This document shows, one piece after another, positions 32,558 through 42,038 of a stretch of DNA of 64,000 nt; positions within the stretch are counted from its first letter, which is position 1, and each line of letters begins with the position of its first letter. The notes under the pieces were generated by a model. The model made no database searches. It was not told the origin of the DNA and saw only the letters and a list, made by a program, of their open reading frames with translations. The DNA is taken from NCBI RefSeq assembly GCF_035989885.1, contig NZ_CP108518.1:4827001-4891000 (forward strand), written 5' to 3'. The translations under genes and the position numbers were made by a program. Origin of the DNA: Streptomyces sp. NBC_01232 (GTDB lineage Bacteria; Actinomycetota; Actinomycetes; Streptomycetales; Streptomycetaceae).

Positions 32558-34456
32558 GTGGCATCCGAGTTGAGGCTGGTCAGGCCCGTAGAGCCGGTGG
32601 AACCCGTCAAGACCGTGATCGACGGAGTGGTCCGTGAGGTACGGGTGCCCGCGCTGGTCGGACCGCCGGACCGGGGGTCCCTCGGGGACCTCCCGTTCCA
32701 CAACGCCTGGGAGGCGCCCGGCGAGGCGGTGCTCGCCCGCAAGGACCGCGACGGCGTCTGGCGCGACGTCACGGCCGCACAATTCGCGGCCGACGTGCTC
32801 GCCGTGGCCAAGGGCCTGATCGCCGAAGGGCTCCGCGAGGGCGACCGGCTCGCCATCATGGCCCGTACCACCTACGAATGGACCCTGCTCGACTTCGCCG
32901 GATGGGCCGCCGGGCTGGTCACCGTACCGATCTACCCGACCTCCTCGGCCCTCCAGGCGCGCTGGATCATCCAGGACTCCGGGGCCGTGGCCTGCGCCGT
33001 CGAGGACACCGCCCAGGCCCGGCTGATCAGCGCCGAGCGCGGCAACCTGCCCTGGCTGACGCACCTGTGGGAATTCGACACCGGAGCGATCGCCCGGCTG
33101 GTCAAGGTCGGGGAACGCATCCCGGACGCGGTGGTGCACAACCGGCGGGCCGCCCGCACGCCGGACTCCGTCGCCACCCTCATCTACACCTCCGGCACCA
33201 CCGGGCAGCCCAAGGGCTGCGTGATCACCCACGCCAACTTCTACGCCCAGGTCGACAACGCGGTGGAGCTGCTGCACCCCGTCTTCACATCCGTCAGCAA
33301 GGACCCCGCCTCCACCCTGCTGTTCCTGCCGCTCAGCCATGTCTTCGGGCGGATGGTGGCCATCGGCTGCATGCGGGCCCGCGTCAAGCTCGGGCACGCG
33401 CCCAGCATCCGTACCGAGGACCTCCTCGCCGACCTCGCGGGCTTCCGGCCCACCTTCCTCCTGGCCATCCCGTACGTGCTGGAGAAGGTCTACAACACCG
33501 CCCGGGCCACCGCGGAGAGAATGGGCCGGGCCTCCTCCTTCGACCGGGCCGCCCGCATCGCGCGGCGCTTCGGCGAGACCGTCGAGGGCAAGGCCCCCGG
33601 CCTCGTGCTGCGCCTCGCCCGCTCCCTGTACGACCCGCTCGTCTACCGCCGGATCCGCGCCGCGCTCGGCGGCCGCGTCCGCTACATCCTGAGCGGCGGA
33701 TCACCGCTCGGCCGACGGCTCGCGGCCTTCTACACCGGCGCCGGCATCGAGGTCTTCGAGGGCTACGGGCTGACGGAGACCACCGGCGCGAGCACCGTGA
33801 CCCCGCCGCAGCGGCCCCGCCTGGGCACCGTCGGCTGGCCGCTGCCGGGCACGGCCGTACGGATCGCGGACGACGGAGAGGTGCTGCTGGGCGGCCGCCA
33901 CGTCTTCGCCGGCTACTGGAACGCCGCGCAGGCGGCCCCGTACGGGAGCTGGCTTGCCACCGGCGACATCGGCGAGCTCGACGCCGACGGCTACCTCACC
34001 ATCACCGGCCGCAAGAAGGACCTGATCATCACCTCCGGCGGCAAGAACGTCGCTCCCGCACCGCTGGAGGACTGGCTGCGGGCCCACCCGCTGGTCGGCC
34101 AGTGCATGGTCGTCGGCGACAACCGGCCCTACATCACCGCGCTGATCACGCTGGAACCCGACGGGCTGCAGCACTGGCGCCAGATGCACAAGAAGCAGAA
34201 CGTGCCGATCCGCGAGCTCGTGCAGGACGAGGAACTCCGGGCGGACCTGCAGCGGGCGGTGGACGAGGCGAACCGGCTGGTCTCGCGCGCCGAGTCGATC
34301 CGCCGCTTCGCCGTCCTCCCGCGCGATTTCACCGAGGCGCGCGGCCACCTGACGCCGTCGCTGAAGCTCAGGCGCGGCGCGATCGCCCGTGACTACGCGG
34401 ACCGGATCCAGGAGCTGTACCGGGGGCCGCGGGAGGACTGGGCGGGGGAGGGCTGA
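32558..34456 (+). CDS. Long-chain fatty acid-CoA ligase (AMP-binding)
   Basis: The protein has 632 aa from GTG with GAGGAGA upstream. It activates long-chain fatty acids with ATP and CoA for beta-oxidation or lipid synthesis. The adenylate-forming signatures are complete: P-loop TLIYTSGTTGQPKG (207-220), LFLPLSHVFGRM, LSGGSPLGRRLAAFYTGAGIEVFEGYGLTETTG, the ATP/ribose motif WLATGDIGELDADGYLTITGRKKDLIITSGGKNVAP, and the C-terminal lysine in HLTPSLKLRRGAI. It resembles FadD15-type enzymes. Monocistronic, with a palindrome at the promoter. Confidence 0.92.
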   Translation: MASELRLVRPVEPVEPVKTVIDGVVREVRVPALVGPPDRGSLGDLPFHNAWEAPGEAVLARKDRDGVWRDVTAAQFAADVLAVAKGLIAEGLREGDRLAIMARTTYEWTLLDFAGWAAGLVTVPIYPTSSALQARWIIQDSGAVACAVEDTAQARLISAERGNLPWLTHLWEFDTGAIARLVKVGERIPDAVVHNRRAARTPDSVATLIYTSGTTGQPKGCVITHANFYAQVDNAVELLHPVFTSVSKDPASTLLFLPLSHVFGRMVAIGCMRARVKLGHAPSIRTEDLLADLAGFRPTFLLAIPYVLEKVYNTARATAERMGRASSFDRAARIARRFGETVEGKAPGLVLRLARSLYDPLVYRRIRAALGGRVRYILSGGSPLGRRLAAFYTGAGIEVFEGYGLTETTGASTVTPPQRPRLGTVGWPLPGTAVRIADDGEVLLGGRHVFAGYWNAAQAAPYGSWLATGDIGELDADGYLTITGRKKDLIITSGGKNVAPAPLEDWLRAHPLVGQCMVVGDNRPYITALITLEPDGLQHWRQMHKKQNVPIRELVQDEELRADLQRAVDEANRLVSRAESIRRFAVLPRDFTEARGHLTPSLKLRRGAIARDYADRIQELYRGPREDWAGEG

Positions 34457-34512
34457 GCGCGTGAGGAGCGAGCGCGCGAGGAGTGAGCGCCGCGATGCCG
34501 CCCGCCGGCCGT

Positions 34513-35109
34513 CTACTTCCCGGCGGCCGGGCGGTAGGTGCACACGTGCACGCCGGCCGGGCTGATGGCCGTGGAGACCAGTTCGAGGGTGCGCAGGCCG
34601 CCGTCCGCGGGGAAGATCGACTTGCCGCCGCCGAGCAGCACCGGCATGACCATCAGCCGGAGTTCGTCGACCAGGCCCTCGCTCAGCAGGGTGCGTACGA
34701 GGGTGGGGCTGCCCATGACCACGAGGTCGCCGCCCTCGGCCCCGTGCAGCTCGCGGATGCGGTCGACCGCCTTCTCGCCCGCGATCAGCGTGGTGTTGTT
34801 CCATGCGAGGTCGGACTCGCCCAGGGTCCGCGATACGACGTACTTCGGGAGGGAGTTCATCCGGTCGGCGAACGGATCGCCCGCCCGGCCGGGCCACGCC
34901 GCGGCCATCGTCTGCCACGTGCGGCGTCCGAACAGCAGTGCTCCGGCGTTCTCCATCGCCCCGGTGAAGGAGCCGCCCACCACCTCCGGGTCGAAGAACG
35001 GGTGCGACCAGCCGCCGTGGGCGAACTCGCCGTCGTTGTCCTCGCCCTGACCGCCCGGGGCCTGTACGACGCCGTCCAGACTGATGAACTCGGTGATGAC
35101 GATGCGCAT
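34513..35109 (-). CDS. Dihydrofolate reductase/RibD C-terminal family protein
   Basis: The protein has 198 aa: MRIVITEFISLDGVVQAPGG, GALLFGRRTWQTMAAAWPGRAGDPFADRMNSLPKYVVSRTL, GDLVVMGSPTLVRTLLSEGLVDELRLMVMPVLLGGGKSIFP. This is the RibD_C/YyaP-type NADPH-dependent reductase fold. The reaction is unknown; similar proteins are often stand-alone oxidoreductases. Monocistronic, convergent with the acyl-CoA ligase gene. Confidence 0.85.
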   Translation of the reverse strand: MRIVITEFISLDGVVQAPGGQGEDNDGEFAHGGWSHPFFDPEVVGGSFTGAMENAGALLFGRRTWQTMAAAWPGRAGDPFADRMNSLPKYVVSRTLGESDLAWNNTTLIAGEKAVDRIRELHGAEGGDLVVMGSPTLVRTLLSEGLVDELRLMVMPVLLGGGKSIFPADGGLRTLELVSTAISPAGVHVCTYRPAAGK

Positions 35110-35518
35110 GGGAGTCGTTCCTCTTCCTCGGTCCGGTGTGTACGCAAGGCAGACCGCAGCGCCCCCTGGAACTCATCGTCCCCGGCGGGGTTTTCTTCAG
35201 CGATCTTCAGTGATCCGGATCACATGCCGGTGATTCCAGGGGTACCGTATCCGGCCATGGCGGGATCTGCTCCCACCTTCGGCTGTCTTCGGTCGTCGGC
35301 CATGCGGCGTGTCGGAACCATGGCTCATCGGGGTAATTCGGGCAGGGAGTTGGACATTCTGTTCGTTCGGCCGCGAGACCCCGGTGAAGCCGAGACGAAT
35401 GGTGCGCCACATCTCCCGGCGGGACGGCGAGTCGCCTTCGAATAACTGATAGACAGTGGATATTCACGGCTGGACCAGCCGTAGACCTTTGACGGCTCCT
35501 TGGGGGGATCGCCGCACT
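35110..35518. other. Intergenic stretch upstream of the lytic transglycosylase gene
   Basis: No supported ORF. A 12-base palindrome TGATCCGGATCA lies at 35211-35222. I looked for the c-di-AMP (ydaO) riboswitch, frequent upstream of Streptomyces wall hydrolase genes, and did not find a convincing match. Confidence 0.45.
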
Positions 35519-37213
35519 GTGAAGCCGCTTCACCGTCACCTCGTCAACACCTCGCGCAAGGTCCTGTGCACGGCCGCGCTCGCGGCCAGCCTGACCACCG
35601 CCGCGGTCGTGACCAGCCCGTCGACCGCCGACGCGGGAGAGTCCGAGCCCACTCCGGACAGTCCGCAGGCCGCCGACCGCGGTGACGCCCGGCTGGACCT
35701 GCCCGACATCGTCGCCGACCCGCCGCCGGCCGGGGCCGGCGCGCAGGAGGGGGCCAGCGGGATACCCGCGACCGCCCTCGACGCCTACAACCGCGCCGAG
35801 GTGTCGGTGGCCGCGGCGCTCCCCGGCTGCAAGCTGCCCTGGCAGCTGCTCGCGGGCATCGGCCGGGTCGAGTCCGTCCACGCCTCGGGCTACGGCCTCA
35901 AGGCCGACGGCTACACCGAGAAGCCCATCCGCGGCCCCCGCCTGGACGGCAACGGCTTCGCCGAGATCCGGGACACGGACAAGGGGGAGTGGGACGCGGA
36001 CGCGGTGTACGACCGCGCCGTCGGCCCGATGCAGTTCATCCCCTCCACCTGGAAGACCTGGGGTGCCGACGGCAACGGCGACTCCAAGCGCGACCCGAAC
36101 AACATCTACGACGCGGCGCTGGGCGCGGGTCTCTACCTCTGCGCGGGCGACCGTGACCTGTCGGTCGCGGCCAAGCTCGACTCGGCGATCCTCAGCTACA
36201 ACAACTCCCGCGAGTACGTGAACACCGTGCTCGGCTTCATGCGGCAGTACCAGAACGGTGGCGCCGCCGAGGTGCCGAACCCGCCCGCCGGGAACTACCC
36301 GACGCAGCCGCCCGGCACCACCCTGCCCACGCCGTCGCACGTGCCGACCCCCACGACGAAGCCGAAGCCGACACCGACCCCCACGCCCACTCCGACTCCG
36401 ACTCCGAAGCCCACTCCGACGCCGGAGCAGCCGAAGCCGCCCGCCGCACGCCTGGCGGAGCTCACGGTCATCGGTGGTCCCGGCCTCACGGCCGAGGCGG
36501 GGGCGGCCTTCGCGGAGGTCCCGCGGGTCAAGGTGCTCCTCAGTGACGGCAAGCCCGCCGTCAACCAGGAGGTCATCTTCGCGGTCGAGAAGGACACCAC
36601 CGGCGGCACCCGCTTCGGCACCGCCGACTCCCTGGTGGTCAAGGCGGGCGCCGACGGCATCGCCGCCGCGCCCGGGCTGAAGGCGGGCTCCAAGGCCGGC
36701 ACCTTCACGCTCCGCGCCTCGGCCTACGACGCGCAGGGCGGGTTCACCCAGAACTTCGACGGCAAGGTCACCGTGACGGTCGCGGACAAGCTGGCCCGTG
36801 CCGGCGACGCGAAGCCGCTGGAGACGGTCGCCGGTACGAGCGTCAAGGACGTGGAGGTCTTCGCGACCTCCGCCGGGAAGGCCGTCGCGGGTACGGAGAC
36901 CGTGGCCGACCTGGTCGTGAAGGACGCTGACGGCAAGTGGGTGCCGGTGGACCCGGCGACCGCGAAGGGCCCGTACTTCAAGGACGAGGCCGGCAAGAAG
37001 GTCTTCGGCCGGCTGCTGCCGAAGTCGGGAGCCGACGGCAAGATCGTCCTGCCGGAGCTGTTCACGACGGACGTGGTCCCGGGGACCTACTTCGTGCGTC
37101 TGACGACCAAGGAGAACGTGACCCTGGTCCTGGAGCTCAAGATCACGGCTCCGGTCACGACCCCGGCCCCCGCGCCGGACCCGGCCCCCGCGAAGACGGC
37201 GGCCCGCCCCTGA
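35519..37213 (+). CDS. Secreted lytic murein transglycosylase with Pro/Thr linker and Ig-like domains
   Basis: The protein has 564 aa from GTG with GGGGGGA nearby. The signal peptide is VLCTAALAASLTTAAVVTSPSTADA. The catalytic MltB-type transglycosylase domain spans about 80-240: LPWQLLAGIGRVESVHASGYGL (catalytic Glu in RVES), YDRAVGPMQFIPSTWKTWGADGNGDSKRDPNNIYDAALGAGLYLC and ILSYNNSREYVNTVLGFM. A PTPTPTPTPKPTP linker (about 265-305) leads to two Ig-like beta domains that may anchor or present the enzyme. It acts on peptidoglycan outside the cell. Long-form start at 35456 gives an unlikely N-terminus. Confidence 0.88.
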   Translation: MKPLHRHLVNTSRKVLCTAALAASLTTAAVVTSPSTADAGESEPTPDSPQAADRGDARLDLPDIVADPPPAGAGAQEGASGIPATALDAYNRAEVSVAAALPGCKLPWQLLAGIGRVESVHASGYGLKADGYTEKPIRGPRLDGNGFAEIRDTDKGEWDADAVYDRAVGPMQFIPSTWKTWGADGNGDSKRDPNNIYDAALGAGLYLCAGDRDLSVAAKLDSAILSYNNSREYVNTVLGFMRQYQNGGAAEVPNPPAGNYPTQPPGTTLPTPSHVPTPTTKPKPTPTPTPTPTPTPKPTPTPEQPKPPAARLAELTVIGGPGLTAEAGAAFAEVPRVKVLLSDGKPAVNQEVIFAVEKDTTGGTRFGTADSLVVKAGADGIAAAPGLKAGSKAGTFTLRASAYDAQGGFTQNFDGKVTVTVADKLARAGDAKPLETVAGTSVKDVEVFATSAGKAVAGTETVADLVVKDADGKWVPVDPATAKGPYFKDEAGKKVFGRLLPKSGADGKIVLPELFTTDVVPGTYFVRLTTKENVTLVLELKITAPVTTPAPAPDPAPAKTAARP

Positions 37214-37233
37214 GGCAGCCCGCCCGACAGCAC

Positions 37234-37273
37234 AGTGGCCCCCGGCACCGTTCCCACGGTGCCGGGGGCCACT
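37234..37273 (+). terminator. Strong terminator after the transglycosylase gene
   Basis: A perfect 17-bp stem (AGTGGCCCCCGGCACCG / CGGTGCCGGGGGCCACT) with a six-base loop, followed by CGCTTTC. Confidence 0.85.
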
Positions 37274-37275
37274 CG

Positions 37276-37304
37276 CTTTCCCCCGCCCTTCGGGAGGGGG
37301 AAAG
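37276..37304. terminator. Second stem-loop between convergent genes
   Basis: CTTTCCCCCGCCC-TTCG-GGAGGGGGAAAG forms a stem with one mismatch and a TTCG loop. It works in either direction in principle. Confidence 0.5.
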
Positions 37305-37306
37305 GC

Positions 37307-37350
37307 AGGAGCCCTGCCGGATCTGCTCGCGCAGAGGGGACAGGGCTCCT
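37307..37350 (-). terminator. Terminator after the cold-shock gene
   Basis: AGGAGCCCTG and CAGGGCTCCT form a perfect 10-bp stem. On the minus strand it is followed by GCCTTTCCCC, so it probably ends the cold-shock transcript. Confidence 0.65.
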
Positions 37351-37394
37351 TGGGTACTGCTTTTCCAACCCGCGATGAGAGTTGGCCCAGGCGA

Positions 37395-37598
37395 CTAGGC
37401 CGGGGTGACGTTCTCCGCCTGCGGGCCCTTCGGACCCTGCGTGACGTCGAAGTTCACCGTCTGGTTCTCCTCGAGGGAGCGGAAGCCAGAGGCGTTGATC
37501 GCGGAGTAGTGGACGAAGACATCCGGGCCGCCGCCGTCCTGGGCGATGAAGCCGAAGCCCTTTTCAGCGTTGAACCACTTCACGGTTCCGGTAGCCAT
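37395..37598 (-). CDS. Cold-shock protein (CspA family)
   Basis: The 67-aa protein is the standard length. Both RNA-binding motifs are present: [17 protein letters not shown] (RNP1) and DVFVHYSAI (RNP2). It binds single-stranded RNA/DNA and melts mRNA structure in the cytoplasm. AGGAGGG lies four bases before ATG. A long 5' leader of about 125 bases follows a TAGGCT -10 element, typical of cold-shock mRNAs. It is divergent from mqnA. Confidence 0.95.
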   Translation of the reverse strand: MATGTVKWFNAEKGFGFIAQDGGGPDVFVHYSAINASGFRSLEENQTVNFDVTQGPKGPQAENVTPA

Positions 37599-37735
37599 GA
37601 GCCCTCCTATGGGCCAAAGGGTCGCCCTGCTCCAGAACCTGCTAAGAAGTCTGAAAACTACAAAAGCCTGCGGGTCACATTCTCCGCAGGCCTCGTACTG
37701 CAAGGGAAACCAAACTGCAACTTGCGTCGAGCCTA
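37599..37735 (-). promoter_or_regulatory. Cold-shock gene promoter and long 5' leader
   Basis: TAGGCT (minus strand, 37735-37730) is a TANNNT -10 element. The leader to the ATG is about 125 bases and AT-richer than surrounding DNA, as in cspA-type mRNAs whose leaders control cold-dependent translation. Confidence 0.5.
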
Positions 37736-37823
37736 GCACGCACCCTGCGGCCGAGACCAGAGGGAAAGATCACGTCACCCGGACGTTTGAGACCCGCCGC
37801 AAGGCTGACGCAGACCCGGGGAC

Positions 37824-38699
<876 letters not shown>

Positions 38700-38764
38700 C
38701 CGGCTTTGCCCGGCGGTAGTCCAAACATCGGGCGGGCGAATGTGCGGTTTACCGGGAATTCCGT

Positions 38765-38805
38765 CCTTTTTGCATTTCCTGCCCGGGGCGGGAAATGCAA
38801 AAGGG
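38765..38805. repeat. Long near-perfect inverted repeat after mqnA
   Basis: TTTTGCATTTCC (38768-38779) pairs with GGAAATGCAAAA (38791-38802), extended by GCCC/GGGC inside and CC/GG outside. It may end mqnA transcription or be an operator for the kinase gene. Confidence 0.6.
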
Positions 38806-38903
38806 TGACCGCGCCCGTTCCCCCGCCCCGCCACGCCACCGCCTAGGCTGCTGCTCGGCGGGCGGCACAAGGCGCCCGGGAACACGGGGAATTGGGGGAC
38901 GCG

Positions 38904-40745
38904 ATGCAGCCGCTCGAAGCCGGTGAGCCGCGGACCATCGGCGCGTACCGGCTGCTGGGCCGGCTCGGTGCGGGTGGCATGGGCCGGGTCTACCTGGGGC
39001 GCAGCGCGGGCGGCCGGACCGTAGCGGTCAAGATCGTGCACCCGCACTTCGCCACCGACGAGGAATTCCGGGCCCGGTTCCGCCGTGAGGTCGAGGCGGC
39101 CCGCCGGGTGGGCGGCGAGTGGACCGCGCCGGTGCTGGACGCGGACCCCGAGGCCCCGGTGCCGTGGGTGGCCACCGGCTATGTGGCCGGGCCCTCCCTG
39201 GACCGCGCGCTGGCCGGGCACGGTCCGCTTCCCGAGGCCTCGGTACGGGCCGTCGGCGCGGGGCTGGCCCGCGCCCTGGTGGCGGTGCACGGCCTGGGCC
39301 TCGTACACCGGGACGTGAAGCCGTCGAACGTGATGCTCACCCTCGACGGGCCGCGGCTGATCGACTTCGGGATCGCGCGGGCCACGGACGGCACCGCCTC
39401 GCTCACCTCCACCGGGGTCTCCGTCGGCTCGCCCGGCTACATGTCCCCCGAGCAGATCCTCGGCAAGGGGATCACCGGGGCGGCCGACGTGTTCTCGCTC
39501 GGCGCGGTCATGGCCTTCGCGGCGACCGGGCGGCCCCCCTTCACCGGGGACAACTCGGCGACCCTCCTCTACAAGGTGGTCCACGAGCCGCCCGAGCTCG
39601 GCGCGGTCCCGGCCGGGGAGCTGCGCGAGCTGATCGGGGCCTGCCTGGCCAAGGCGCCCGCGGACCGGCCCGCCCCCGAGGCGATCGCGGCGGCCCTCGG
39701 CGGTGCACTGGGCGCCCCCGGCTGGCTCCCCGGGCCGCTGGTGGAGGAGGCCAGCCGGGCCGCGGTGGCCCTGCTGGACCTCGACGCGGACACCTCCGGC
39801 GGCGGGTACGACGCGTCGGCGGGCCGCGGCTACGGGGTGCCCCACTCGCCGTACGCGGACACCCCGTCCGGGCCGGTGCCGTTCACGGCCTCCTCGTACG
39901 GCGGCCCCGTCGGCGGCGGCTTCGGGCCGCCCGACCCCGCGTACGGCGGTCCGGGAACGGGCGGCGGCTCGCCCTACGGCGCAGCGGAGGGCGGCTCCGG
40001 CTCCGCCGGTACGGCAGGCGGCGCGCCCGCCGGAGCGGCGACCGCGGGCCCGGCCGGTGGAGCCGGTCCGTACGGAACCCCCGGCCCGGGCACCGGCGGC
40101 GCGGGGCTGCCGGGTCAGCGGACCGACCCGGAGGGCCAGGGACGGCAGGTCACCGTCAGGGCCGCCGGGCGCCGGTTCAGCTGCACCGTGGTCCTGGCCG
40201 CGGCGGCCGTGCTCGCGGTGCTGTCCGGCGGGCTGTACTGGATGGACGTGCTGCCGGGCCAGGGCAGCAAGGAGCGGGACCTGGCCGATGCCGGGCCGCG
40301 CCCCTCCGCCTCCGCGCCCGCCCCGGCGGGCTCCGCCCCGGCCCCGACGGGGAGCGGGAGCGCGGCGCCGCCCAAGGGCACCCGCCAGGACGTCCCCAAG
40401 GAGCTCGTCGGCACCTGGAAGGGCTCGGTCACCACCGCCCGCCTCGGTCTCTCCACGGAGTTCGAGATCACCATCAAGGCGGGCAGGGTCGGCGAGGTCG
40501 TCGGCCGGGACAAGTCGGTCCTGGCCGTCCTGGGCACCGACTGCAGCGGCGACTGGAAGCTGTCCTCCGCCACCGACCGCTCGCTGGTCCTGGACACTTC
40601 GGGCGGCCCCAACCCGGCCCCCGGCGTCTGTTCCAACGGCTCGGCCGACGAGCGCTTCAGCCTCAACCCGGACGGGACGCTGCACTACAAGTCGGGCGAC
40701 ACCCCGGCCGGAAACCCCGAGGGCGACCTCAGGCGCAGCCCCTGA
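38904..40745 (+). CDS. Membrane-anchored Ser/Thr protein kinase
   Basis: The 613-aa PASTA-less Hanks-type kinase starts at ATG with GGGGGA upstream. Kinase motifs are intact: GAGGMGRVYLG P-loop (22-32), K43 in VAVKIVH, HRDVKPSNV with catalytic D137, D154-F-G in LIDFGIARA, and SPGYMSPEQ in the activation region. A long Gly/Pro/Tyr-rich linker (about 300-430) precedes one membrane helix (CTVVLAAAAVLAVLSGGLYW). The extracytoplasmic domain (LVGTWKGSVTTARLGLSTEFEITIKAG, LGTDCSGDWKLSSATDRSLVLDTSG) is a lipocalin-like beta sensor candidate. Ligand and targets unknown. TAGGCT at 38844-38849 is a likely -10. Confidence 0.92.
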   Translation: MQPLEAGEPRTIGAYRLLGRLGAGGMGRVYLGRSAGGRTVAVKIVHPHFATDEEFRARFRREVEAARRVGGEWTAPVLDADPEAPVPWVATGYVAGPSLDRALAGHGPLPEASVRAVGAGLARALVAVHGLGLVHRDVKPSNVMLTLDGPRLIDFGIARATDGTASLTSTGVSVGSPGYMSPEQILGKGITGAADVFSLGAVMAFAATGRPPFTGDNSATLLYKVVHEPPELGAVPAGELRELIGACLAKAPADRPAPEAIAAALGGALGAPGWLPGPLVEEASRAAVALLDLDADTSGGGYDASAGRGYGVPHSPYADTPSGPVPFTASSYGGPVGGGFGPPDPAYGGPGTGGGSPYGAAEGGSGSAGTAGGAPAGAATAGPAGGAGPYGTPGPGTGGAGLPGQRTDPEGQGRQVTVRAAGRRFSCTVVLAAAAVLAVLSGGLYWMDVLPGQGSKERDLADAGPRPSASAPAPAGSAPAPTGSGSAAPPKGTRQDVPKELVGTWKGSVTTARLGLSTEFEITIKAGRVGEVVGRDKSVLAVLGTDCSGDWKLSSATDRSLVLDTSGGPNPAPGVCSNGSADERFSLNPDGTLHYKSGDTPAGNPEGDLRRSP

Positions 40746-40823
40746 AATGTGCCGGTCGGCCCTGGCGTAGGCTGGATCGGTCCGGACCTTGACACAGACA
40801 CACCGCCGAAAGGTGACGCACCG

Positions 40824-42023
40824 GTGACCGACCAGGCCGTTCTCCAGTCAGTCCTCGACCGCGCAGCCGCGGGGGGCCGGATCACCAAGGAAGAGGCGCT
40901 CGACCTCTACCGCCACGCGCCGCTGCACGCGCTCGGCCAGGCGGCCGACGCGGTGCGCCGCCGCCGCTACGCCGGTACCGAGCACATCGCGACGTACATC
41001 ATCGAGCGCAACATCAACTACACCAACGTGTGCGTCACGGCGTGCAAGTTCTGCGCCTTCTACGCGGCCCCCAAGGACGCGAAGAAGGGCTGGTCCCGCG
41101 ACCTCGACGACATCCTGCGCCGCTGCGCGGAGACCGTCGAGCTCGGTGGTACGCAGATCATGTTCCAGGGCGGGCACCACCCGGACTACGGCGTCGAGTA
41201 CTACGAGCACCACTTCTCCGCCATCAAGAAGGACTTCCCGCAGCTGGTCATCCACTCCCTCGGCGCGTCCGAGGTCGAGCACATGGCCCGCATCTCGGGC
41301 GTCTCGGCGGAGGAGGCCATCAAGCGCATCCACGCGGCCGGTCTCGACTCCTTCGCGGGCGCCGGCGCCGAACTGCTGCCGGAGCGGCCGCGCACGGCGA
41401 TCGCCCCGCTCAAGGAGTCCGGCGAGCGCTGGCTGGAGATCATGGAGATCGCCCACAAGCTGGGCGTGGAGTCCACCTCCACCATGCTGATGGGCACCGG
41501 CGAGACCAACGCCGAGCGCATCGAGCACATCGCGATGATCCGGGACACGCAGGACCGTACGGGCGGCTTCCGCGCCTTCATCCCGTACACCTACCAGCCC
41601 GAGAACAACCGCCTCAAGGGCCGCACCCAGGCGACGATCTTCGAGTACCTGCGCATGATCGCGATCGCGCGCCTCTTCCTCGACAACATCGCCCACATCC
41701 AGGGCTCCTGGCTGACCGTCGGCAAGGAGGCGGGCCAGCTCTCGCTGCACTACGGCGCCGACGACCTCGGTTCGATCATGCTGGAGGAGAACGTCGTCTC
41801 CTCGGCCGGGGCCAAGCACCGCTCCAACCGCCAGGAGATCATCGACCTGATCCGCAAGTCGGGCCGCACCCCGGCGCAGCGCGCGACGACGTACGAGCAC
41901 CTGCTGGTGCACGACGACCCGGCGAACGACCCGGTCGACGAGCGCGTGGTCTCGCACATCTCCTCGACCGCCCTCGAAGGCGGCACGGCGCACCCCGAAC
42001 TGAAGCTCATCTCCACGAACTGA
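40824..42023 (+). CDS. mqnC: Cyclic dehypoxanthinyl futalosine synthase (radical SAM)
   Basis: The 399-aa enzyme cyclises dehypoxanthine futalosine in the menaquinone pathway. The 4Fe-4S motif is C70-VTA-C74-KF-C77 (NVCVTACKFCAFYAAPKD). Other landmarks: TQIMFQGGHHPDYGVEYYEHHF, HSLGASEVEHMARISG, GLDSFAGAGAELLPERPR, STSTMLMGTGETNAERI and IPYTYQPENNRLKG. GTG start with AAAGGTG upstream; TAGGCT at 40768-40773 is a likely -10. MqnB and MqnD, the other steps, are not in this window. Confidence 0.94.
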   Translation: MTDQAVLQSVLDRAAAGGRITKEEALDLYRHAPLHALGQAADAVRRRRYAGTEHIATYIIERNINYTNVCVTACKFCAFYAAPKDAKKGWSRDLDDILRRCAETVELGGTQIMFQGGHHPDYGVEYYEHHFSAIKKDFPQLVIHSLGASEVEHMARISGVSAEEAIKRIHAAGLDSFAGAGAELLPERPRTAIAPLKESGERWLEIMEIAHKLGVESTSTMLMGTGETNAERIEHIAMIRDTQDRTGGFRAFIPYTYQPENNRLKGRTQATIFEYLRMIAIARLFLDNIAHIQGSWLTVGKEAGQLSLHYGADDLGSIMLEENVVSSAGAKHRSNRQEIIDLIRKSGRTPAQRATTYEHLLVHDDPANDPVDERVVSHISSTALEGGTAHPELKLISTN

Positions 42024-42038
42024 CGAAGCCCGCCGACG

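Noticed and set aside
35161..35518. c-di-AMP (ydaO) riboswitch before the transglycosylase gene
   Set aside because: Expected from other Streptomyces wall hydrolase genes, but I could not find the conserved core elements.
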